DNA of 11,381 bases from UBA8437 sp003445035 (GTDB lineage: Bacteria > Planctomycetota > Planctomycetia > Planctomycetales > Planctomycetaceae). The stretch is from NCBI GenBank assembly GCA_937901285.1, contig CALCHI010000208.1, positions 1-11,381 on the forward strand, in the 5' to 3' direction. This document shows positions 5,712-11,381 of the stretch, one piece after another. Every line of letters begins with the position of its first letter. Within the stretch, counting starts at the first letter, position 1. The position numbers and the translations under genes were made by a program. Below the pieces are notes generated by a model that made no database searches, was not told where the DNA came from, and saw nothing but the letters and a program-made list of their open reading frames with translations.

Positions 5712-7465
5712 GGGGCTCTCCGCTCTCGACCACTCTCCTCCTCGGCCGCATCCCGACGCTCCTCGCGCCGCTGACGGCCCTCCTCGACACCACGGCCAAT
5801 GGCCGTACCCAGCAACTTCAGGAACCCCTCCTCGACCTTCAACTGCATTCTCATGCCGTTGTCGGACGGACGGACGTCCACCTGCAGCCGGTCTTTGCCA
5901 CCCTGGAAGGCCTGGCGAACCAACCGGGTGAATGGCCGGTCGGCATCCAGCTTGTCAATCCAGGGGGTCATGTTGAACACGAACTGGAAAGGAGCGCCAC
6001 GCTGGCGTTTGCCAACCGTCGCCCGCGCGGTGGCCAGCTTGTCGATCGCCTCCTTGGCGGCATCCAGCGAACCGCTGTCGCCCAGCGAGAACCAGACCAC
6101 GTTCGCACCGGTACCGACATAGACCGAAGGGGTTCCGCCATAGATCCGCTGGTTGGCCGGGCTGACGGCCTGGGCACGGCTCCCCAGACGGTGGAACGAC
6201 ACGCCCTTGTGGGAGTCAATGTCGAGTTCCATCTCGGCCACTTCAGGATTTCGCTGAAGTTCGGAAAGGATCGAGCGAACAGCGGCAGACAGTTGCTTGC
6301 CCTCCTCGACCTTCAAGCCTCCGAAAAGGGCCATCCGTTCGGGGGGCACCACCTTGTACTGGAAAAACGCGTCGGCATGACCGGTGACGGCCGTCTTGTT
6401 CAACGCGGCAAAGAGATTGTGAACGGCGGGGGCAACCGGTTCGAGCTGGGCAGCAATCTGGGGCTCGAGAATTCTCAGAAAGTCGGTCGTGTTGTCCTGT
6501 TCCCGTTTGTCCATTTTCCACGACAGCGAGAAACTCAATGGAGCCTTTTCGTCGATCAGCGGAGCGAAATAGCTGGGCCGTGAATCGATCTTCTTCAGAG
6601 CCTTGGCCCACTTGCCGCTGGCCTTGGCTTCGAACAGGATCTCCAGGATCGCGTTCTTGTTTTCCTTCGAAGCATTGATTCCGATGGTGATCCGGTCGCC
6701 CTCGGCGATCAGCAACTCAAGAAATTCCAGCGTGTTGCCTTCGTTGTTCCGCCGCAACTTGTAGGGGCCGTCTTCCTCGTCGTCCCGCTGCTGCATGTTG
6801 GCATTGAACTGCGCTCGCAGCGTGCCCAGCAGCGTCGTCTTGATCACTTCGGGCACCGTGTTCAGCCGCAGCGTGATGGCCAGATCGTGACGGGCCGAAA
6901 GCCCCTTGGTCAGCTTGGCAGGGTCGAGGAACTTCTGGTCGAGGTTCTCGGCGTCCTGGCTGATGAACGCGTAACCGCCCCGCAGCACGATCTGCTGTGG
7001 GTTACCGTCCTGGCCGACCAGTTCGAAGCGGTCAGTCTCTCCCTCGACGCGGCGCAGCACCGTGTTGCCACCGCCACCGATGGTCTGTATCAGCTCCTCG
7101 ATGTTGGCCACAGGCACGTAGGAGACCAGAAACGGTGTCGGCGGCAGCCCGGGAGCCAGAAAGAGCATCGCTCCCATCGGCTTGGTCCGCTGCAACCCCT
7201 TGAGGTTGTTGGCACCGACCAGGCCTTTGTCGATCATCTCGTTGATCTGCGGCTGCCCGGAGGCCTCAAAGAGATACCGGACGTCGCCAATCAGCCGATC
7301 GACACTGGCAACGTTGAAGATCACAAGCGGCTGGGATGCGGGCCTCGCCTTGGGCTTATCCGCGTCGTTGTCCTGGGCCCTGGAGACCGCAGGCACACCC
7401 ATCGCAATCAGCCCAACAACCAACAGGGCCAACACACGCTGCCACGTCTGGAACCGGAGCGACAT
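5708..7465 (-). CDS. Large secreted protein of unknown function
   Basis: 585 residues. Start is fixed: an in-frame TAA lies three codons before the ATG at 7465, and AAGGA sits 3 nt upstream. Residues 1-31 are a signal peptide (VLALLVVGLIAMGV, cut after SRA). The mature protein mixes beta strands and helices. Residues 47-180 (LVIFNVASVDRLIGDV, then PFLVSYVPVANIEEL, then GGYAFISQD) and residues about 420-480 (SVYVGTGANVVWFSLG then LDAAKEAIDKL) share a strand-strand-helix pattern that may reflect an internal duplication. The C-terminal 25 residues are highly charged (Arg/Glu). The outline recalls planctomycete secreted proteins of the DUF3352-like kind, but I cannot confirm a family and assign no function. 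It lies 159 bp downstream of the LTxxQ-like gene on the same strand and may depend on read-through past two hairpins. Confidence 0.9.
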   Translation of the reverse strand: MSLRFQTWQRVLALLVVGLIAMGVPAVSRAQDNDADKPKARPASQPLVIFNVASVDRLIGDVRYLFEASGQPQINEMIDKGLVGANNLKGLQRTKPMGAMLFLAPGLPPTPFLVSYVPVANIEELIQTIGGGGNTVLRRVEGETDRFELVGQDGNPQQIVLRGGYAFISQDAENLDQKFLDPAKLTKGLSARHDLAITLRLNTVPEVIKTTLLGTLRAQFNANMQQRDDEEDGPYKLRRNNEGNTLEFLELLIAEGDRITIGINASKENKNAILEILFEAKASGKWAKALKKIDSRPSYFAPLIDEKAPLSFSLSWKMDKREQDNTTDFLRILEPQIAAQLEPVAPAVHNLFAALNKTAVTGHADAFFQYKVVPPERMALFGGLKVEEGKQLSAAVRSILSELQRNPEVAEMELDIDSHKGVSFHRLGSRAQAVSPANQRIYGGTPSVYVGTGANVVWFSLGDSGSLDAAKEAIDKLATARATVGKRQRGAPFQFVFNMTPWIDKLDADRPFTRLVRQAFQGGKDRLQVDVRPSDNGMRMQLKVEEGFLKLLGTAIGRGVEEGRQRREERRDAAEEESGRERRAP

Positions 7466-7500
7466 GATTCCTTACTCGCACTAGTCGATTGATTGTTCGT

Positions 7501-7524
7501 CCGGACAGGCATCCCGCCTGCCGG
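7501..7524 (-). terminator. Short hairpin downstream of the LTxxQ-like gene
   Basis: CCGGACAGGC (7501-7510) pairs with GCCTGCCGG (7516-7524) with one bulged A and a 5-nt loop. It is the second of two tandem hairpins encountered by minus-strand transcription. No T-run follows, so it could instead act as an mRNA-protecting or processing stem in the 5' leader of the next gene. Confidence 0.35.
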
Positions 7525-7531
7525 AAAACAG

Positions 7532-7573
7532 CCGTCCGACTGCGGGCCAATCCCTGACCCGCAAGTCGGACGG
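7532..7573 (-). terminator. Strong hairpin, candidate intrinsic terminator or attenuator
   Basis: CCGTCCGACTGCGGG (7532-7546) pairs with CCCGCAAGTCGGACGG (7558-7573): a 15-bp stem with one bulged base and an 11-nt loop. On the minus strand it begins about 50 nt after the stop of the LTxxQ-like gene and is followed by CTGTTTTCC. The T-tract is short, so termination may be partial, leaving some read-through into the 5708-7465 gene. Confidence 0.55.
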
Positions 7574-7624
7574 AACTTCAGCTTTCGTTCATCTCGTCTC
7601 GAACAACAAAGCAAAACCGGCGGT

Positions 7625-8584
7625 TCAGGCTTCGTTGCGCTTCTTCTTGGTCCCACCGGGACGCTGCGGACGCTTGCGTCCGTTCTGTCCCTTTCGGCTG
7701 CCACCACGGTTGCCACCGCGAGTGCCCCTGGTGCGACGTGCGAGCTCGAACTTGGGTCCCTTGAGCTCTTCGAACTTCGTCTTCTGGGCCGCAGTCAAGA
7801 CGGCGGCAATCGTCTTGTCGGTCTCGGCCCGAATCGCCTCGCCCTTGGTCCGCAGGTCGGCAAACCGCTTGGTGAGTTCTTCGCGAGACGGACGCTTGGT
7901 GTCCTTCTTGTCCTTGGACTTGGACTTGGACTTGGACTTGGACTTGGCACCCTTGGCGTCCTTCTTGCCTCTCTGGCCTCTCCCACCGAAAGCGCCTCGC
8001 AAGCCTGCCGTGAGCTCCTGCTGCTTCTTCTGACCGGCAGCGGTGGCAGTCTTGATCTTGGTCACCTGTGCTGACGAGAGCCCGAGGGCCTTGGCCGTTG
8101 CCGGCTCGGTCAGGGCACGGTTGCCCTTCTGCTGCAGAACGATCTGCTTGAGCCGACTGGCCTGGCCTTCGTCGAGGATCAGGCCGTAGAGATCCGCTTC
8201 GGCCTCTTTGGACTTCTTCTCTGAGGACGTCCGCAACTCGGCAAGCTTCTTTTCACGATCTTCCCGCGACAGGTCGCGGAAGCCTTCACCGAACAGTTCC
8301 CGGAAATTGGGGCGAGAGGAGGTCTGCAGTTCGCGGATGATCCCCTGCTGCTCTTCGGTGATCTTCAGCTCTTTCCGGACCTCTTCCCGGCCGATCAGCT
8401 GCAGGGCACCAGCGCCCCCTCTCTGACCGCCGAAACCGCCACCGCGCTGACGGGACTGGCCTCGCTGCTGGCCTCGCTGACCCCGTTGACGCTTCTGCTG
8501 CTGGGCTTCGGCAACCGAAGCCGCCAGGAGTGACACTGCCACCAGGGTGGTCAGTCCACGCAGTTTAGTGATCGATCGCAACAT
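7625..8584 (-). CDS. Secreted LTxxQ-like protein with RGG/RGQ and Lys-Ser tracts
   Basis: 319 residues. AAGGAG lies 9 nt before ATG 8584. Residues 1-27 are a signal peptide (cut after AEA). Residues 30-58 are a basic RGQ/RGG tract. Residues 66-160 are helical with LTxxQ-like motifs (LKITEEQQ, LILDEGQ), continuing with LGLSSAQ (167-173) and LTAAQKTKFEEL (263-274). Residues 207-235 are Lys-rich with five KS repeats, and residues 283-319 are a basic Arg/Gly/Lys tail. LTxxQ repeats characterise the CpxP/Spy periplasmic stress proteins, but those are about half this length and lack the basic tracts, so this is a distant relative at best. The high positive charge suggests binding to a polyanion such as nucleic acid or an acidic polysaccharide; this is inference. 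It is colinear with the N-terminal half of the 1-1638 gene. Confidence 0.9.
   Translation of the reverse strand: MLRSITKLRGLTTLVAVSLLAASVAEAQQQKRQRGQRGQQRGQSRQRGGGFGGQRGGAGALQLIGREEVRKELKITEEQQGIIRELQTSSRPNFRELFGEGFRDLSREDREKKLAELRTSSEKKSKEAEADLYGLILDEGQASRLKQIVLQQKGNRALTEPATAKALGLSSAQVTKIKTATAAGQKKQQELTAGLRGAFGGRGQRGKKDAKGAKSKSKSKSKSKDKKDTKRPSREELTKRFADLRTKGEAIRAETDKTIAAVLTAAQKTKFEELKGPKFELARRTRGTRGGNRGGSRKGQNGRKRPQRPGGTKKKRNEA
7913..7947 (-). repeat. Hexanucleotide repeat coding a Lys-Ser tract
   Basis: CTTGGA is repeated five times without error (7913-7942), then CTTGG (7943-7947). On the coding strand this gives alternating Lys and Ser codons (residues 214-224). The unit is six bases, so slippage would add or remove Lys-Ser pairs and keep the frame. 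Confidence 0.9.
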
Positions 8585-8628
8585 GTCTCGTCGCTCCTTG
8601 AAAAGGACCTGACTGAATTGAACGAAAA

Positions 8629-8642
8629 CTGACGAAAGTCAG
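8629..8642. other. Small tetraloop hairpin in the 5' leader of the LTxxQ-like gene
   Basis: CTGAC, GAAA, GTCAG: a perfect 5-bp stem with a 4-nt loop. It lies about 45 nt upstream of the ATG at 8584. On the minus-strand transcript the loop would be UUUC; on the plus strand it would be a GNRA loop. Confidence 0.4.
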
Positions 8643-8694
8643 CGATCTGAAAGCGAAAGTCGTTTCTAACACTTCTAGTTGACCGGAACAAGTA

Positions 8695-8735
8695 GGAACG
8701 GCACCCCTGGAGTGGGGGCCCCAAGGGGCCGTTCC
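8695..8735. other. Large inverted repeat with two alternative folds
   Basis: GGAACGGC (8695-8702) pairs exactly with GCCGTTCC (8728-8735), and CCCCT/AGGGG inside can extend the stem. The right side also contains GGCCCCAAGGGGCC (8717-8730), a self-complementary stem that would compete with the outer one. No T-run follows on either strand, so a simple terminator is not supported. It could be a structured RNA leader, a dispersed palindromic repeat or a protein-binding site. Confidence 0.5.
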
Positions 8736-9047
8736 CGATGGTGCAGATCCCGTACGAAACGGAACGCCGCACAGGGTCATAACCCCCATGGAACGGCAAG
8801 GTTTCGCAAAATTTCGCCAGATTCCGGAGAAATCCTGATCGATGAAAAAGCCGTTCTGCCCTCAACAGGTTCAGATCGCCGATTTCGGAGCAAATGTCAC
8901 CGCCATCACTCATCAGAAACGTTCACTCGGCACGATCCGCAAAACCGATACATTCCAACACCGACTGCGGATTAACCGGGGAATTAAGCCGATCGGTGGT
9001 CCCAATCTGCGGCCCGGTCGTTTCGACGGCAAATCCTGGTGCCCAAC

Positions 9048-11381
9048 GTGTCGCTAAAGAGCTTTCCACATTCGGTTGCTGCTCTCGCCGTCGCCTTGGC
9101 GTTGCTGGGAACCGAAGGTACTGCCGGAGAACTGGCCGGCACTCTTGCCGAACTGGACCGGTCAGTCGACACGGCCGACGACTACGTCACACGGGTCGGT
9201 GTCGGTCACAACGCAGGATCGGGCGTGGGATACTCCGAAGGCTTCACCACTCTGGAGGGACTGATCCCACTGATCGAGGATCCGGAGCGAAGCCTGTTTT
9301 TTGCCGACCTGAGAATGCTGTTGAGCAACCAGGCCACCATGGGTGCCAACCTGGGAATCGGACACCGGGTTTTCGACGACGACCTGGGCCGCACCCTCGG
9401 GCTGTTTGCCTGGTACGACTTCCGCAACACGGGCAACCACCAGTTTCACCAGTTGACACTTGGATTCGAGACTCTGGGCGAGCACCTCGATTTCCGCAGC
9501 AACGTCTACATTCCCAACGTCAGCGATCGCCAGAAGGATCTGTCCAACCGTTTCGGTGCGGGACACCAGATGTTTGTCGACCGCACCGAGATCGCAATGA
9601 CGGGCATCGACATGGAAGCCGGCGGGGCGGTGCTGAACCTGGACCGGTTGCGAACCAGGGGCTTCGGAGGCGGCTACTACTTCACGTCGCCGGAAAGTGA
9701 CGGGATCTGGGGTTGGCGGGCGCGAGCCGAAATCAGCCTCGCCAACAACATCGACCTCAGCGTCTCGGTCCAGGAAGACGACCTGTTCGGGACGACGGTC
9801 AACATCGGTGCGATCTTCCGGTACCTGCAACCTCTTCGCCGGCCGGGACCGGGACCGGAATACCCGCCGGTTCGCTCGTTCCGCCGCCCGGGTGACCCGG
9901 TGGCTCATCGGGACGTCCGGCAACGCCTGGCAGAACCGGTACCCCGCTTCCGCAACATCGTCGTCCACACCGACGAGACAATCGCCCTGGCCTCTGCCGG
10001 CGGCAGTGCCATCAACATGCTCCACATTTCTCCCGCCGGCACCGGCGACGGTTCGTTCGCGAGTCCCTACGGGACCATCGCCGAAGCCCTCGCCGATCCG
10101 CTGGCCGACAGCAGCGTGATCTACGCCTCCCGTGGCGGGACCTTCACGGAGAATGTCGTCCTGGGCACCGACACCACGGTCCTCTCCAACGGACCCACCC
10201 AACAGGTCACCACCCAGTTCGGACTGCAGACGTTGCCACTTTCGGGAAGCAGCCCGACGGCATTGCCCCAGATCGTCGGCGATGTCGCGTTGGCCGACGA
10301 CTCGACTCTCTCAGGTTTCCAGGTCACCGGCACGGTCTCCGGCAACGGCGTCAGCAATGCCGTGTTCACCGAGAGTCGTGTCCACGACGCCCCCGGTTCG
10401 GCGATCAGCCTCGTCGCCAGCCAGGCCACGCTCAGCAATCTCACGATCGTCGATGCCGGGGCGGCCGGCATTCACCTCTCCGACAGCGACGCAACGGTCA
10501 CCGGCGTCACGATCACCGGAGACGCCGCCACCGCGGGCACCGACGGTGTGCTGGTCGACACGGACGCAACCAGCCGCACGATCACGCTCGAAAACCTGTC
10601 CGTCAGCGACGTGACCGACGCCGGCGTGGAACTCAATGTCAACGGGACAGGCACGCTGACGGCGTCGATTTCCGGCAGCACCACCCTCGCCGCGGCCGGC
10701 AACGCTCTGGATGCGGAAACCACGACCGGTTCCACCGGGGACCTGCTGCTGTCGGTCTCCAGTACCTCCGTCTCCTCCAGCGGGGCCGCCGGCATGCGGC
10801 TCGACGGTTCGGACGGGGGCGGCACGCTGACGATCACCGGGTTCACCGGCAACGGCGTCACGGCCGCCGGGACGGGAGGCATCCTGGCCGACACGGTGAC
10901 CTTCGACAGCAACCCCTCAACCGTCGCCATCGAAAGCGTCGACGTCGAAGACCTGACCATTTCCGCAACCGGTGACGGCCTGCAACTGCTCTCACCCTCC
11001 GGCGAACTCGATCTCGGCACGTTGTCGATCACCAACAGCAACGGAACCGGCCTGGCGATCGACACGCAGCCGGCGTCAACCGAATTCCTGCTGTCCTCCG
11101 CAGGGGGATCGATTGCCACGACCGGCGGCCCGGCCATCGACCTCAAAGACCTGGAGATCGACCTGACCTTCGACAGCGTCACCTCGACCGACAGCCCCAC
11201 GACGGGCATCACGCTCGACACCATCGGCGGATCGCTGGCGATCGGCACGACGACCATCACCAATTCAACGGGCACCGCGATCGTGGTCCAGAACTCCCTG
11301 GCCCTGGCACCTCGCTACGTCGTCCTCCCGCACCACACCGACCCGGGTCACGACGGCACCCACTACATGTCGCAGCTGATT
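9048..11381 (+). CDS. Inverse autotransporter beta-barrel with beta-helix passenger, 3' end cut by the window edge
   Basis: The frame runs open from after a TAA at 8985-8987 to the window end: 778 codons from GTG 9048. A second GTG at 9039 is equally possible; neither has a good Shine-Dalgarno and no ATG is available. Residues 1-29 are a signal peptide (VAALAVALALLG). Residues about 46-260 resemble the intimin/invasin-type (inverse autotransporter) barrel: RVGVGHNAG, EGLIPLIED, LFFADLRMLLSN, MGANLGIGHRVF, GLFAWYDFRNTG, LTLGFETLGEHLDFRSN, GGGYYF, ending AIFRYL. A Pro/Arg linker (261-320) precedes SPAGTGDGSFASPYGTI (about 328), a typical opening of beta-helix passengers, then many short degenerate repeats of Gly/Thr/Ser/Asp strands. 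Such proteins insert the barrel in the outer membrane and display the C-terminal passenger outside, often as adhesins. Ligand unknown. Assignment rests on recalled family patterns. Confidence 0.85.
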   Translation, partial: MSLKSFPHSVAALAVALALLGTEGTAGELAGTLAELDRSVDTADDYVTRVGVGHNAGSGVGYSEGFTTLEGLIPLIEDPERSLFFADLRMLLSNQATMGANLGIGHRVFDDDLGRTLGLFAWYDFRNTGNHQFHQLTLGFETLGEHLDFRSNVYIPNVSDRQKDLSNRFGAGHQMFVDRTEIAMTGIDMEAGGAVLNLDRLRTRGFGGGYYFTSPESDGIWGWRARAEISLANNIDLSVSVQEDDLFGTTVNIGAIFRYLQPLRRPGPGPEYPPVRSFRRPGDPVAHRDVRQRLAEPVPRFRNIVVHTDETIALASAGGSAINMLHISPAGTGDGSFASPYGTIAEALADPLADSSVIYASRGGTFTENVVLGTDTTVLSNGPTQQVTTQFGLQTLPLSGSSPTALPQIVGDVALADDSTLSGFQVTGTVSGNGVSNAVFTESRVHDAPGSAISLVASQATLSNLTIVDAGAAGIHLSDSDATVTGVTITGDAATAGTDGVLVDTDATSRTITLENLSVSDVTDAGVELNVNGTGTLTASISGSTTLAAAGNALDAETTTGSTGDLLLSVSSTSVSSSGAAGMRLDGSDGGGTLTITGFTGNGVTAAGTGGILADTVTFDSNPSTVAIESVDVEDLTISATGDGLQLLSPSGELDLGTLSITNSNGTGLAIDTQPASTEFLLSSAGGSIATTGGPAIDLKDLEIDLTFDSVTSTDSPTTGITLDTIGGSLAIGTTTITNSTGTAIVVQNSLALAPRYVVLPHHTDPGHDGTHYMSQLI

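Larger units (their letters stand above)
8585..9047. other. 463-bp divergent intergenic region rich in inverted repeats
   Basis: This stretch separates the starts of the LTxxQ-like gene (minus) and the inverse autotransporter gene (plus). It contains an 8629-8642 hairpin, a large hairpin at 8695-8735, GGAACG at 8695, 8761 and 8790, and the palindrome CCGATCGG (8989-8996). A weak minus-strand promoter-like pair (TTGTTC, 17 bp, TAGAAA near 8656-8690) could serve the LTxxQ-like gene. I find no convincing promoter for the plus-strand gene. Open frames here start with rare codons or overlap a gene start, and do not look coding. Confidence 0.6.

Noticed and set aside
5585..6583. 332-codon plus-strand open frame overlapping the pentapeptide gene end and the 5708-7465 gene
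   Set aside because: It is a shadow of two well-supported genes and has no recognisable domain or start signal.
8551..8913. 120-codon minus-strand frame upstream of the LTxxQ-like gene
   Set aside because: It overlaps the true start at 8584 in another frame, runs through the large inverted repeat and has no domain-like pattern.
8679..8975. 98-codon plus-strand frame in the divergent intergenic region
   Set aside because: It needs a TTG start with no ribosome site, crosses the 8695-8735 hairpin and has an Arg/Ser/His-rich composition unlike neighbouring proteins.

Overview
The window (about 11.4 kb, high GC) reads as chromosomal DNA from a planctomycete. The reasons are the gene content: a secretin N-domain protein, an LTxxQ-type secreted protein, an EF-hand protein with RGG tracts, an inverse-autotransporter/beta-helix protein and an SGNH hydrolase carrying TPR-like helices. 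Shine-Dalgarno sites are also uneven, and nearly every product has a signal peptide or membrane anchor. This assignment is inference from family knowledge, not from a marker gene. I see no rRNA, tRNA, CRISPR array, transposase, integrase or phage gene.

Layout. Minus strand, 1-1638: the 5' part (546 codons, open at the left edge) of a secreted protein that joins an LTxxQ-like helical region to secretin N0/N1 domains. A 325-bp divergent region (1639-1963) holds one plausible promoter for each flanking gene and a small inverted repeat. Plus strand, 1964-2872: secreted three-EF-hand protein. Minus strand, 2869-4788: membrane-anchored SGNH/GDSL-type hydrolase. An 83-bp divergent spacer follows, then on the plus strand 4872-5711 a membrane-anchored pentapeptide-repeat protein. 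Minus strand, 5708-7465: large secreted protein of unknown function. A 159-bp spacer holds two hairpins. Minus strand, 7625-8584: secreted LTxxQ-like protein rich in RGG/RGQ and Lys-Ser. A 463-bp divergent region (8585-9047) with strong inverted repeats follows. Plus strand, 9048-11381: inverse autotransporter with a beta-helix passenger, open at the right edge.

How the genes relate. All seven products look exported, so the window is an envelope/surface gene neighbourhood rather than a metabolic operon. Genes alternate in strand, and only the 7625-8584 and 5708-7465 genes are co-directional neighbours. Both convergent pairs overlap by exactly four bases at their stop codons. The N-terminal half of the first gene is colinear with the 7625-8584 gene, so these are likely paralogues, one of which gained secretin N domains. 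Three products carry Arg/Gly-rich low-complexity segments just after the signal peptide. No pathway can be assigned with confidence. The most unusual items are the LTxxQ-secretin fusion and the shared RGG theme.
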